A DNA stretch of 64,000 nucleotides from Carnegiea gigantea. Lineage: Eukaryota > Streptophyta > Magnoliopsida > Caryophyllales > Cactaceae. The DNA is taken from the NCBI GenBank assembly GCA_029747015.1, contig JAKOGI010000448.1, forward strand, positions 1-64,000, read 5' to 3'. A model generated the notes under the pieces. It had not been told where the DNA came from and made no database searches. It worked only from the letters and a program-made list of their open reading frames with translations. Shown piece by piece: positions 22,770-36,100 of the stretch; positions within the stretch are counted from its first letter, which is position 1; each line of letters opens with the position of its first letter. The translations under genes were made by a program, and so were the position numbers.

Positions 22770-24490
22770 TGGGTCTGGAGCCGGGTTCTGAAAACTTGAA
22801 ACCGAAACCGAAACCGAAACCGGACCCGTTACCCGATTACCTGGTCCAATCAGTTTTTTTTAAATGTCTAAGTTACCAGGTTACCCGTTGGTATCATGTG
22901 TTGTTATTCTGATACCACCATAACTTCTGACTATATGTTTATATTACTAAATCTTTTTGTTAATGTACAATACTATGAGAGGATGGTATTTTTTATACTT
23001 GGATGAAATAAAATACTATTTATTAGCTAACAAATTGGACTTTAATGCATGATAAATGTCTAGTTGCCATTCTATTAAATTTGATTTTGAACGATAGATT
23101 AGCTAGCTTGTTGGGTGTATTGGTTCTCTCACAAAATTGCAACCACAAGCGAAAAATTTAAATAAAATGAAGTAAAACAAAATAGGAAAAAATTAAGAAC
23201 CGGGTACCTGATTATGGACCTAGTTGCAATTGGTTTCAGGACGGGTTCCAAAAATCCTAGACCCAGTTTTTGAACCTGGTTCTTGAACACGGTTCCATAA
23301 AAATGGATCGGATACCCGATGCTATTCAACTCTAGTTTAAATCAAACAGTACGAGAACCAACGATGTTATTTTCATTACTTGTTGATTGTTTGACAAAAA
23401 TTTATTCATTTTCTTCTCATAGCCATAGGGGTATCTAGCATGATATCATAGTCCTTTTTCAAATTAATTTATACAAGGTAAAGGATGGAATGAGCCAAAG
23501 ACAATTAGAATTCCCCTTGATTTTTTTACACGCAAGTTATATTTGATTATACAACGTTATAAATTAGATTAAATTAAATTGATTTGTAATGTTATGGTCC
23601 CCTAAAACCATTTATTCGATCTAGTTCATGGTTCTTTTCAATACAAATTCTAACTTCGTCCCTGATTTACACAACCAACTTCATGACTATCTGTTATAGT
23701 TCTCCAAGCAATAACTCTTCCTTTTTGTAATGAAAGAGTTGGGGAGGGAAAATTTTGAGTTCATAATTATAATAAAAAAATATTATTATTTTGCCTATTA
23801 TATAACATCAAAACATTGGGTTGATATCATGCATCCTGGGAATAATAGAAACCTTTTGTCTAAATTTTTTCATCTTTTTTTTTGTTTAAGATCCCATACA
23901 AATTAGAACGCTTGAAGAAAAAAACTATGCATTTTCTGGAAATTCGTGCTCAAAGTCAGGAGAAACGACAAGGAAAATGAATGGAAATGCAATGCCGTGA
24001 AAACTTCTAGACAACCAGTCAGTGTTTTTTAAAGTTTCTTTTCTCAACGTATTCTCTGTAATTTCGTGAAGATTTCTCGCCCAATTGAAATGCGATTTGT
24101 TGTCTAACTTGACTGAATTAAGCAAAAACAGAACAATATTACTACCTTTATTATCATAAAAATATATTTAGTAATACACAAAACACGGTAAAATATCATA
24201 TTTCTCTTCTTAGAAAATCCTCCTCTCTTTGACGAATTTTCTTGATGCAATTGGAAGTTTTCAACCTAACATGATGCAAGAAGTATTTTTATTTTTTATT
24301 TTTATCGAGGCTATACAAAAATGACAAAAGTCACAACCTTTTGTAAGAAAGGAAAGGCTAGGGGATAACATATAAACAACAAAGTTGTACACACACATCC
24401 CAAAAAAAACTAAAAAATTAGAAACTTGATGATGCATATTTCCATATGCATCATTTTCATTCAAGCTCAATTTCAAGGGAGGAAAGGGCC
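22770..24490. other. Stretch without a supportable gene
   Basis: The part at 22780-22870 and the part at 23190-23335 share CCGGGTNCCCGATT-like and GAACCTGGTTC-like blocks, also seen at 19975-20050. These look like pieces of another dispersed non-coding element whose borders I cannot fix. The remainder has only short frames. Confidence 0.4.
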
Positions 24491-25720
24491 AAACGAGATC
24501 ATGCATGAAAACACTTATATTTGGTCCCATTATTTGAGTTCCATGACATAAGACACTTTGTGGAGTTTGTTTTGAACTTCAAAGTGCCTTATTCAAAAGG
24601 GACTTCCAAATGGGGATCAAGACTACCATGCATTTCAAAGGGAAGCTCAAAGGAAGTAAAGGGAGCCCAAAATCTGGTCAGAATTGCGCTAAAACATTCC
24701 AACAGTGCATTGGGCACTTCACCCGGAAATTGACCCGGATTGGGCCATCTTTTTGAGCAAGCTCCGGAGGGCATAATTTTCTGCACGCTTCACCATGTTC
24801 AAGCTTAAGAATTAGCTTTCTAACAAGACCAACCACACCCAAATTGGAGTTAATTTGGATGGTCAACTTAGGCCCACAAGCACACAGTATTTTAGCCCAG
24901 AGCAGTTTGGACAGCCTTCACTATTTGGGCCATAACTTTCGATCGACTGGTCCAATTGCAGCAAATGAACATTCTTTGGAAACTAGACATCCAGAGCTTT
25001 CCAACAAGCCCAAGATCATCGAATTTAGCAGAGTATTCTGAGAGAAATGCCTTCTGGAAGTTGGGCTTACTGCAAGTGTGAACACACTTATTGCCAAACG
25101 TGTGAACATGGTTCTTCCTTCCTCATTTCGGCCTTGGTGCATTGTTCCTCCTACAAAACTGAGTTCCTACTTCCCTAGCAAGGCTTGAATGTGTGAATTA
25201 AGAGGTGCATGGATCATTTTTTGCTGCTACATCCTTTTCACACCAAACATCCAAGAGACACACCTTTTTCACTCCTTAGTACATCCACATGAAGGGCTAG
25301 CTACAATATACTTAGGTTTCTTTATTTTCTGCACTTTTTTTTGTTTTCTTTTTACCTTTTTATAATGTAAGGCCTTTAGTACAAATAGGCCATAGCTTGG
25401 CAATACAAAGCAAGCATTCGAGTGTTCTCTCAATTGTGTTCTAAAGCCTAGTTCTATATCTTGAGTGTGGCAACCTCAAGTGGTGTTCTAAGTCCCTTCC
25501 CTCATCTAGGTGGTGATTAACTTTTGTATCCTAGATTGAGTTAGAGGATTGCCCAAGTTATTTGGCTTGAGTGGCTCTAATTGGATTATCTCTAGTCAAA
25601 TACTTGAACTATCCTTTTCTCATTTTTACTTTGTTCTTACCCCTCAAAAACCAAAAACACATCTTGTCTTGGTCATTTGTGCTCACTTATACATCACTTG
25701 ATGAGATATTAGGCAATTCC
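24430..25720 (+). mobile_element. Probable LTR-retrotransposon LTR or leader remnant
   Basis: Non-coding sequence with the layout of a plant LTR. It begins near a TGATGCATATTTCCATATGCAT inverted stretch, has a long GC-richer middle, then GTACAAATAGGCC near 25380, followed by a transcribed-leader-like stretch with TTGAGTG/GTGGTG motifs to about 25700. I see no second LTR, primer site or target duplication. The call rests on general composition and resemblance only. Confidence 0.35.
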
Positions 25721-25785
25721 CTGAGATAAGACAATAAATTTCATTATGATAAATAAATAGATTGTTAGAAAACTAAATTCAATAT

Positions 25786-25969
25786 GTGATGGGAGAATCT
25801 CAAGTTCAAGTAGGTTCAAGTGGTTTGGTACTAAAAAGAAAGGTCTCAGGTTTAAATTTTGTGAATGGAGAAAATCTGTGATGTGAGAGTTTTACTCCAT
25901 TATGAGTCAACGGTAGCTCGACTCTATTAAGATTTAAAGCAGAGGCCCAATGGTTAAAACAGAAAGGAA
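25786..25969 (+). mobile_element. SINE-like element with target duplication
   Basis: It is flanked by imperfect direct repeats of about 15 bp ending in AAATTCAATAT (25771-25785 and 25970-25984). Inside, GGTCTCAGGTTTAAATTTT (about 25841) resembles a pol III box B, and TGGTTTGGTACTAAA upstream could be box A. A tRNA-derived SINE is the simplest interpretation; copy number would confirm it. Confidence 0.5.
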
Positions 25970-25989
25970 AACCAAATTCAATATACATC

Positions 25990-26514
25990 TAAATCACTCG
26001 TGGGTTAGTATACATTAGGTTTAATCCAGCAAGAGTTGATGACTAGGTTGATAATGGTTTATTAGGAAATTTAGATGATGGAGATCTTACAAAACTGTGT
26101 AAAATTTTATCAAAATAAATCAGCCAAACAGGGGATCAAGGGGGTGGGATGACATGACTAAAACCAACCCAACACTTTAACCTCTTTGGGGAATTGGCCC
26201 GAGCCTTTTATCCCTAACAAATAACTTCAATTCATTCAATTTCGGATTCGCATTAGCAATCATGGATAATTTTTTCATGTGGATTTCTAGCCTTTCAAGT
26301 ATACTGTATACCCATGGCTTAGTTATTATATCATTGATGTGACAAACAAATAACACTAAAATCTCGAATCAACTTACAACAAGTTCTTTGAAATATGTAT
26401 GATATTATTAAGTAGGCTTGGAGTGGTATATTGATTGAACACCCCCTTTCTACACACTTTTTTTATTCACCCTTGTTCCCTCTCAAGCTCCTTAGCAATC
26501 TACAGTAATTCATT
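25990..26514. other. Stretch without a supportable gene
   Basis: Short frames only; nothing recognised. It ends at the LINE target duplication. Confidence 0.4.
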
Positions 26515-26529
26515 TACATCTATTGAGAG

Positions 26530-27795
26530 TTTTTTTTTAAATTAAATCATTCAAGTAGTCAGATACAAGACCGTGATAGAAAAGGCATAATAAAACAATA
26601 GAATAAGGTCTCAAAAACTGGAGATTGTCAAGACATCGAACAACTTTAGTGGAGTTATATAAGAAATTATCCTTCCATAAATTAATCCAACAGCCAACCC
26701 GAAATTTAATAAGGAAAATGATATGTTGCAATTGGAAGATCTGCCCGCCAAAGATGAGATCATTTCTTGCTTTCCACAAGGACCATACCACAACAAAGAA
26801 GAGGGACTTCCACACGTTATGCATAAACCTCACAGGGACTGCTACAACCATTCACATGACAAACATGTCCTTAAGAGAGCCCGGAATCACAAGATAGAGA
26901 CGCGACCCTTGAACTACATCACACCAGACCCCCACGAGGCTTGGCATAGGAGGAGAACATGATCAATTGTTTCTCTGTCTCTTAAGGAAATTGTCATGCA
27001 ACTCCTTGATTGCATGCTCATCCTCCATGTTCTGGAACGTTACAAAGCCAAACCTCCTCCATGATTTCACCCTCCGCTTCCTTGGGATACAAGTGTCTGT
27101 TATACGTCCAAAATGATTAAAGACACTCTGCAACTCATTAGTTCTCAGGTTTGGGGTGTGTTCAATAATAGAAGTTGAAGTAGATATTAGTGGTTTATCG
27201 TGATCAAAATATTACAGACCACTACTTAAAAGTACTTGGCAAAGTAGTGAATGATGTAGTGGCTGGAGGTTTATGTAGTGTTTTTCAAAAGTTAATGAAA
27301 GTAGTTTTTAAGAACCTCTACCTAGTGATTGCATTGCAAATTATAAAATTCTTCTTTTTATTCAGTAAAAAATTTTATTTATTGCATCCTTTTTAGTCAT
27401 TTTACATAAATCTGCTACTTCAACAGTTACATTTACCAAATGTAATTATTTTAAATCGCTAGTTGAATTGCTGACCACTAAATACTAGTGGGTCACAGCT
27501 AATCGCTAGTAAAACCGCTAACAATTAGTAAAACAGCTAACCATTATTAAAACAACTAATTTTACCAAACACGCCTTTGGAGAAGGTTCTCAATGAAGGG
27601 TGAATATTCCTCTCTCCTCCCATCGCTCTTCCTTCCGTGAGTGTTTTCCTCCCTTTCATGTCGAGCTCTCTCTCACACACACACGCATTCTCCGCTTCAT
27701 CAGCAACATCATTTCTTAAAAAAGAGTACCAGATTGATTTTATTAGATCCGGGCATTTGCAACTTTCCGACATCTTAATTCAATCTTTGATTCTC
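26530..27795 (-). mobile_element. Short chimeric LINE (non-LTR) insertion with 15-bp target duplication
   Basis: A perfect 15-bp direct repeat TACATCTATTGAGAG flanks the insertion (26515-26529 and 27796-27810). On the minus strand its 3' end carries a short poly(A) run (about 26530-26538). Near the 5' end, 27773-27590 starts an open frame MSESCKCPDLIKS. Then 27145-26990 encodes an RRM-like segment with RNP1-like RRFGFVTF, as in plant LINE ORF1. Directly after that comes the C-terminal zf-RVT-like part of ORF2 (WSLWKARNDLIF near 26780). Endonuclease and reverse transcriptase are missing. So the two ends of a LINE are joined across a large internal deletion. A MITE (about 27155-27573) has since inserted. 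It could not move on its own. Confidence 0.75.
27155..27573. mobile_element. MITE inserted in the chimeric LINE
   Basis: The ends GGTGTGTTCAATAA and TTACCAAACACGCC are imperfect inverted repeats, next to TTTGG on both sides. The interior is AT-rich with CTAACCATTAGTAAAACAGCT-like repeats near the right end. The superfamily is uncertain. Confidence 0.55.
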
Positions 27796-28031
27796 TACAT
27801 CTATTGAGAGTTATTGTAGATTATTATAGTGAAATGAATTGTTTACTTTTAAAGGTTTACGGATTACTAAGCAGCCACCCAAAAAAAAAAAAGTTTAAGG
27901 ATTATTAATATCATGGAGAGTTCATAAGCTACATAACTAATTTTAATTTTTAGGTGGTATAAACGATATAGTAACAAAATTTACAAGAAAGTAGTTCTGA
28001 TTTCAAAAATGCCTTGCCGTTACATTGCGAA

Positions 28032-28492
28032 TAGGGATAGGCGATGGATCGAGTTGGGTTAGAGCCGACCCGTTTATAAAGTGGACCGGGTCGGGCCATG
28101 GTTGGCCAGTTAATTATTTGGTTGGGTTGGACCTTTTGTGAAAATAAATGGGCCGAGTCGGGTCGGCCATGGACGACCCATTTTTGGCCAGTTTTAAAAT
28201 GGAACAAATTTGCACAAAAAAAACTATGCATAATAATTATTGTTATGTGTAAAGTGTTGGCAATAATATTAACTAATTGGAACATGTAAACTAATGCATC
28301 AAGTAGAATTAAAAAAAGAATAGGTTACTAAACGGACCGTTAATGGGCCGACCTGACCGGCCCGTTAATATGCCTTAGTAGGTCGGCCCACTGGTGACCC
28401 AGTCAATTATTAACTCGACTATTTATTTGACCCTATTTTAAACGAGTCTACCCACTAAATTCAATGAGTACTCGATCTGTTGCCTACTTCTA
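28032..28492. mobile_element. hAT-type MITE
   Basis: Starts TAGGGATAGGCGATGGATCGAG and ends ATCTGTTGCCTACTTCTA, imperfect inverted ends. The 8-bp flanks are ATTGCGAA (28024-28031) and ATTGGAAA (28493-28500), 6 of 8 matching. The interior is rich in GGGTCGGCC/GGCCGACC motifs. Confidence 0.6.
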
Positions 28493-28500
28493 ATTGGAAA

Positions 28501-29758
28501 GTTTCCATGGGATTGCATAATTGCAAATTTTCAATATTGAATCTTGATGACGCTAAGAATGGGAATCCTACGTAAGGGCCCTAGTACGATGACGGTGATT
28601 AGGGCCATCACGGCCCAAACCAATGTGTTTGTATGCATTATTGCCAGCCAACTCATGTACATTAGTAGTGGCGATTTTGTTTTCTATATTTCGGTGAGTG
28701 CCAGCCAGAAACCTCATAGGTACCTCGTAGGCCCACATTCTTTTAGAAAAGGGCAGCAGAGTACAGTATTAGGCCCAATACCCCTCGTCGATTTACCATT
28801 TGTTGGTGCCAGTGGCTTGTCCGTGTGTTTCCTCGATCTGACATGCAAAATCGACACCGAAACCTCTCAACTTGCGCATTTTTTTAGCGGACATATGGTA
28901 GAGCGAAGCAAAATACGTCTTGTAATTGTACGTGACACATGGATAGGGACTGAACCAGATCCGATGTAAAAATTGACACTCCAGCGTAGTAGTAGAATGT
29001 CCTGTTTAGCAAAAGAACGATTAGGGTACGTTTTTTAAATTCATTTTAGATCAGTAGTTTAATTATCAAAATTTTATAAAGTTGTTACTAAAGATAAGGT
29101 ATTAAGACAAAATCATAAAAATACAGCCAAAAGCAAGACAGGCTATGAAAATAAGCGAAAAATTTTCATAACAAAATCCTACTGTCAACAGTCAAGACAG
29201 AATGACTACCACAATCCTAGAGTGGCAAGCCTAGACTCCTACAATGGTTGGTCATTCGTCAAAATTTATTAAAAATCTTTTAAAATGAGGCTGATAAAGT
29301 CTAGTTGGTACTCATCAAATATTATGAAATTTAAAAAGAGATATTGCTGTATATATAAAACTTAGTCCTTTGCTAATTGCGGGGTAATAACTAATAAGCG
29401 CTGGAATTATTATTATCATTGAACATACCCCATGCATTTATTTGCTGCAGCCCAAGCCTTAGGAATTATGTTGGAATGTGGCAAGGTGCAGCGCACAAAG
29501 CATCTCTTACGTAAGGGCATACGATTGTGAATTGTGATCATATCGGGAGTATCATGTGTTCATGTGCAGTACAACACAGTGTTATTATAATACCACTATA
29601 CGAGTATGACAAGTCATCAAATTTCGCTTACCCAGGTAATCAACGCTTGCTTGATATATATGCTTCTATCAGCCTCATTAATCGCTGTGACCCATAATTT
29701 CTTTCATTGTTTACGTAATCCTTTTGTTCACGCTTTGGCTAATTTTATTTCTTTAAAT
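28501..29758. other. Stretch without a supportable gene
   Basis: A 141-codon open frame (28544-28969, +) exists but shows no recognisable domain, has ordinary non-coding composition and no matching exons around it. The rest is AT-rich. Confidence 0.4.
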
Positions 29759-29769
29759 GACATAATTTT

Positions 29770-30563
29770 GGTCGGAGGAAAAATTATTTTTTTGAAAAAT
29801 CATTTTTTTATTTTACGTTGTTTGATAAAAGACAGAGAGAAATTCATTTTACCTTATGTGAAGAAAATTATTTTCCGTTGAAAAGGGAGAGATTGATTTT
29901 TCAGACCTGATTTTCGTTGCCCAATTTTATCTCTCATTTTATTTTATTTTAATTATGTCCAGAATCATTCTATTGTCACTTACATTGTGTCTCTCATTCT
30001 TCCCCTCTTCTTTATCTTCTTTATCTTCACCATCTTCATCAATGATTTCCATCGTCAATCTCTACAGTTCATTATTGAGTTCTCTGACCTTGTTATTATT
30101 GCCCTTTTTAAGAACTTCGCAATCTGAACACTCATCATCTCCCCCTTTGCTATTTTCTTTAGTTTGGGTTTAATATCACTTAAATTCTACTGAGTAATCC
30201 CTGAAAATAGTGAAAAAATTAAGATTCATTAATTTTGACTTTATCTTTTTTTAGGTTTATTACCGAGTGTATTTCTTACGGGTATTTTGGGTTTGATTTT
30301 GAAGAGGGGAGAGAAACAGAATTTATTGATTGGATCTGAACAGTGACCAGGAGAGGGGGTTGATGGTAAAAAGAAATGAAGTGAAGGCCGGGGGATTTTT
30401 CATTATATCAAATAGCAACAAATAAAATGTAAAGGAAATGATTTTTTGTTCTACCAAACAGCTGAAAATATAAGTAAAAAATCATTTTTTTTTGAAAAAA
30501 TATTTTTCATGGAAAATAATTTTATGAAAAAATAATTTTTCCCCTACCAACACACCGTAAGTG
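29770..30563. mobile_element. Possible MITE with 11-bp flanking repeat
   Basis: The left arm GGTCGGAGGAAAAATTATTTTTT is matched by the reverse complement of the right arm (GGTAGGGGAAAAATTATTTTTT). The direct repeat GACATAATTTT lies at both borders (29759-29769 and 30564-30574), a length compatible with Mutator-type duplications. However, the right arm has about 13 extra bases outside the inverted part, so the borders are uncertain. Confidence 0.4.
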
Positions 30564-30574
30564 ACATAATTTTC

Positions 30575-32402
30575 CATGTGCCTTCATCTTCAATAATTCT
30601 TTACAAGGTCAACTATGACTTCCAACTATAACATCACTTTATAGTTCATAATAGCTGGCTAGCTGATCTATTGCATCTGAGAGCAATATAGTTTAACTTT
30701 AAATTAAGAATATATATCGTATTTTCGATTAAAAAAAAGAATATATATGACATTTCATTTTCCTCTTTTGAACGGCACTAAATAATAATAGCAGGTACAT
30801 ACAAATATGCATATTAGGGTAAATTTTGCTTAGAATTGTAGGTGCATGCGCATATATATGTTGTGCAGGGTAGATTGAGGCGTATGATATACGAGCATCC
30901 CTAGACATTGGTATAATAATTCTTGAAAGAATTTTTAAGAGGAATACCTATAAAAGTTCATTAGTAAGAACTATTATATATGTATATTTTTTTTAAGATC
31001 CATCGCTAACAATGAGGAAATACTGAAATTTTGGTAATATATATGAACACTAATTTTTCATCTTAAATTTTAATGGCCTAAAAAAATTCTGCTTTTCAAG
31101 AAATTAAAATATCGTAAATCAAATTTTTTTTGTCGAAAATGGACACTTGCCACTACTTTGTATCCCTCTGTCAAGGGCCAAGGAAAACTCAGGGAATCAT
31201 AATAATTTAGATTCGTTGTCGGTGATTAAACATGAAACAGTATATACTTGCATTATTTTCCTGGCGCACAATCGTGAAGGTTTAGAGCTGTGCGACCCCT
31301 TGCAAATGTCACGGGCCAAGGAAGCCATTAACTTCCCTAAGATACAGTGTATTTTGTTAATATATTTTGATAAAAGAAAAAAAGAATTAGTTGATTGGTA
31401 TATTTATTATATTTTAATTGAATTCACATTAGAATTATTATTGTTTAAATATGCTATATTTTTAAGTGAATATTGGTGTGTTAAAATTACTTTGACAATA
31501 TTTATAATAATTTGTGAATTAAATTTGAATTTGTGATATACTTGATATGATTTGAGGTGATATTATCTTGAAATAATGCTTGCTATTTTGGGAGGATTAT
31601 ATGTACATATTTTAGAGATTATGGATTGATTTGACTAAATTTATATGTGATTGATACTTGCCTATTTTTCATAGAAACTAGTTGTAAAATATTATTCTCT
31701 GTTCTATTATATCGTGTTTATTTATATGAATTCAAAAGTTAACACCTTTTAGAAGAAAGCTCCCTTTTCTTGTTTGAATTTTAAGAAGAAAATTTCGGCT
31801 ATGAGAAGTAACAAATGGCAGGTATCATGATCATGCGACGTAGGTGCCCACCCCCTCCCTCGGGTCCAACCATTTTTTTTTTAAGACCCCCAAAAATCCG
31901 TGAATAAAAATATAAGGTATCCCCTTCATGCTCTTGCAAAATGCTTGTGCTAACTAGTTGTGTTATGGATGTTAATTAGGTTCATTAATAAAGTTTTTAG
32001 GAGTTATTATAAGAGACTTAAATTTAAATCCCGCCTATATCGATTTTTGCACCTCATTTATACTAAAAACATAAAGCTAAATAATGTAAGTCCATTAGTG
32101 AGGAAACAGCAGCCATTTGGCCCAAGCTGGCCATTTTATGTTCAGTATAAACTACAATTGTAATACATGTATAAACCATAATCTATATACATCTATAATT
32201 GATCCATTAACGTAATGCTCGATCGCTTTCCCCCAGTCTGACTGTCCTGCACCACTTGTCCCGTCCACTCTTCCTTTCTTTATGTTTTCTAGCATGAATA
32301 TGAACAATCAAGTACAATTGGACATTTTCATTAGAAATTTTATGATATTTTCGATGGAGGGCCTTCTCCGTTACTCGTATCAAACTATTTAAACTAACAT
32401 AT
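30575..32402. other. Stretch without a supportable gene, left flank of the Tat element
   Basis: AT-rich sequence with short, low-complexity frames (for example 31147-31536). Before the retrotransposon inserted, the part nearest 32402 would have been upstream sequence of the MYB gene. Confidence 0.45.
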
Positions 32403-33021
32403 TGTAGAAGGCAAAAAAAAAAAAATCTATAACGAATTAAATGATGCCACGTGTAAAAAATGGACCAACCATAAAGTGCCACGTGTTAGGTTGACTTTGG
32501 TTGGCCCGCTCGGTCAAAATTAGGTGCAGCCAATCAAAAGTCGCCACGCGTCATCGATGATGCAGGAATTAGTAATTATTTTCTTTATTTAAAAAATAAG
32601 AAAATTATTACTGGGCCTAGGCCCAAAACCCGGCTCCAACCCTAACCGGCAGAGCCTATAAATAGAGGTCTTCTCCCTTCATTTGGGGGCACTCAGCATT
32701 TGCAGAATTCAGAGCTCGGACAGCAAGGAGCATCTAGCTACCAAGCGAGAAGGATCAAGACTTGCAGAGCTTCAGAAATCACAACCAGTCACTGGCAGAT
32801 CAGAACCAAGAAACATCTTCAGAGTTCTTCAGCTGATTTGCATCAACCGAGATCAAGCATCAAGCCCTCGGAGTACTCAAGTCATTACGAGATCGAATCA
32901 GAGGATCAATTTTATTGTATCAAATTCAGAGATTGTACCCATATACAAAATCAATACAAAAATTCAATTTGTTGCAGAGTTTCTTGTCTAATTTATTTTA
33001 GCCTCGAAATTTGCGTTTACA
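32403..33021 (+). repeat. 5' LTR of the Tat element
   Basis: U3 contains two CACGTG cores (about 32446 and 32480) and a TATA-like CCTATAAATAGAGG near 32655. The latter places the transcript start near 32685. It ends TTTACA at 33021. AATTTGGCACGCTCGGTGGGACC-type sequence follows at once and serves as primer site; I do not name the tRNA. Confidence 0.92.
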
Positions 33022-33023
33022 AA

Positions 33024-33043
33024 TTTGGCACGCTCGGTGGGAC
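33024..33043 (+). other. Primer-binding site
   Basis: TTGGCACGCTCGGTGGGAC directly follows the 5' LTR by two bases. This is the position and TGG start expected for a tRNA primer site. The tRNA was not identified. Confidence 0.6.
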
Positions 33044-33101
33044 CTCTCTGCCTCTCATCTCTTTCTCCAAAATACCAACTCTGCACTTCCTCGAAGATAA
33101 C

Positions 33102-36100
33102 ATGGCCCCTAAGAACGCTATCACTCAATCTTCAAGGAAAACTGTTCGATCCGCATCGCAAGGATCAACAACTGCTAGTGCTGCATCTGGTGGTGTCATG
33201 ACGAGAAGTATGACAAAAGCTACTGGAGAACAATCAGTTGTGGCTGCAATATCACAGTCACACAAGATTCAAAACCTCGGCTCCAAGGGATCTGATGGAG
33301 TCAATCAAATCGTTTCGAATGCTCTGAAGCAAAAATCTGTTGCTGGCTTCATCATGCCACAAACAATTCCACGTGGGATGGATGAACTCCAAACCCACAC
33401 AAACCCTGCTTTTCAACCCTTCAATTTTGAAGATGATGGTTACTCAAGCGGCGATTTCTCTTTAGCATCATCAAAGGGATCACCTTCCTCGCATGCTGAA
33501 GCTGAATCATCTGACACTGTCATCATGCCAGTTATGGTGACAGGGGCTACTAACTTCGAAGAACAACTGGCAAGCATGAAGGCTACCTTGGATAGGCTCT
33601 CTAAAGAGAGTGCAGAAAAGGATGCTCAAATCAAACGCCAGAACGATCAGATTGCTGAGCTGATGAAGAAACTGGAAAAGAAGTCCTCTGAAGCTTCCAA
33701 CAAAAGCTCAGGCGCTGAAGATTCTGATAAAGAGTCCAGCCACAGCGAAGAGTCTGATGACGAACGCAAGGCAAGAAAAGACCGCTCTTTAGGCTCGATG
33801 TCTGTTGAGCAGATTCAGAGCTTAATAGCAAATGCGGTCAAGGCTCAGTTGGGAGGGGGATCTCACAAGACCCACATATATACAAAGCCTTATACGAAGA
33901 GGATCGATGCTCTTCGCATGCCGCATGGCTATCAGCCCCCTAAGTTCAACCAGTTCGACGGCAAGGGCAACCCCAAACAGCATATTGCCCACTTCATTGA
34001 GACGTGCAGTAATGCTGGCACAGAGGGGGACCGACTGGTGAAACAGTTTGTTCGTACTCTAAAAGGGATTGCATTCGACTGGTACACAGACTTGGAGCCA
34101 GAGTCTATTAACAGCTGGGAACAAATGGAGCAAGAGTTCCTGAATCGGTTCTACAGCACTCAACGTGTTGTTAGCATGACAGAGTTAACAAGCACTAGAC
34201 AATGGAAGGACGAACCGGTTCTTGATTACATTAATCGCTGGAGATCCCTAAGTCTTGAGTGTAAGGATCGTCTATCAGAAGCTTCAGCCGTTGAAATGTG
34301 TGCTCAAGGTATGGAGTGGGATTTACTATACGTCCTGCAGATGAGTAAGCCAAGGACCTTCCAGGAATTGGCAACAAAAGCTCATGATATGGAGATAACG
34401 ATCGCAAGTCGCCGTGGCAAGTCTTCTTCCTCATCTGACGCTAGAAAGAACAAGGGTGAATTCAAGAAAAATCCTAAGTCCACAAAGTCCTCAAACAAAG
34501 AATCCATGGCTGCTTCAACTGGGGAGCCGGTTCGAATCTCCGGGAAGCCCAAGTATGAAAATAAGAAGGGTGGATTCTCCAAGGATTCTGGAAAGAAGCG
34601 TCCTACATTAAAGGAACTGCAAGAGAAGAAATATCCATTCCCTGACTCAGACTTGTCGGGAATGCTGGATGATCTCCTTGAAAATGGGGTTATTCAACTT
34701 CCAGAACCGAAACGGCCCGAAGAAGCTGGAAGGGTTGCCGACCCAAAATACTGTCGGTATCACAGGGTGGTCAGTCACTCTCTCGAGAAATGCGTTACGC
34801 TCAAGGAGCGTATTATGCAACTTGCCAGGGATGGGAAGATAATATTAGATTTGGACGACACTGTGGAGACAAATCATATCTCCACTCAGTTGGAGTATTC
34901 CTCATCGCCCTGGAGGCCAAAGCATACTCCACCTCGTGGTAAACTAAATACCGAATTGATTTCCTTCCTTGGAGTGAAATTAATTACAATTCAATTTGGA
35001 AGTCTGGAGCCTGTAGTGATTCCAATTGGTTCGGAAGGGCTCGCGCCAGAGACTGAGCCTATTATAGATGTCTCTGACAAAACTGATGTTGATGAAGAGG
35101 GATGGACTCTTGTCACTCGCCGGAAGCCAAGGAAGCAAAGCCAAGTGCAATCACCGCTTCTCCGCCGCAGGAAGAGACAAGGAAGAAAGAAAAGCCCTCG
35201 TCATTCAAAAGGAAAGAAGAAGTCCAAGAACGTCAAAAGGCACGAAACTCTGCCTATTGACCTCCTGGAGCAGGAGCCGCTTGTTCCCGTCACACTCAAA
35301 GAGTTTTTCCCAACGGGCTTCTTTGAGAAAGTTACGGTTAACATGACCTCATGTTCTGAGCTCGAAGAAGACGAAGACGAAGGAAGTGATGGACAAGAGG
35401 GGTCTCCTAGAGTAGCTGATAAGACTTTAACTGTCTTGGAGGCTTTGCCAGCTCGCATGGGCTGGGGGCAAATCTTTTGTTTGCCTGACGAGATGCGCCG
35501 ACATGTTGTTGCTGCCTTACAACACCCAGAACTTTATGCTGATAAAATCAAGGATGTGGGAGCATTGACAGAAGGCCCTGTTCAGTGTGCCTATTGCAAC
35601 ACCGCAGTCACTTTCACTGACGACGATTTGTTGTTAGGATCTAAGCCCCATAATCGTCCTTTGTTTGTGACTGGTTACATTAGGGAGCAGAAAGTCAGAC
35701 GCATTCTCGTGGATGGAGGGTCAGCCGTCAACATCATGCCGAAGTCTACAATGAACGACTTAGGCATCACAGTGGAAGAACTGTCTAAGAGCCGAACGAT
35801 GATTCAAGGCTTTAACCTTGAGGGCCAACGTGCAATGGGCATGATTCGCGTTGAACTGATAATGGGAGATTTGATGACATCCTCCATCTTTCATGTAATC
35901 GATGCTAAGACGTCCTACAAGTTGTTACTTGGGCGACCATGGCTTCATGAGCATGGGATAGTGGCCTCCACTTTACACCAATGCCTTAAGTACTACCGTG
36001 ATGGAGAGAAGAAAATAAACGGGGATGTCAAGCCATTCACTAAGGCTGAGTCTCATTTTGCAGACGCAAGGTTCTTTGAAGAAGGTGCTGCACCTAAAGA

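Noticed and set aside
28544..28969. 141-codon plus-strand open frame
   Set aside because: No recognisable domain, no neighbouring exons, and composition like the surrounding non-coding DNA; could be chance.
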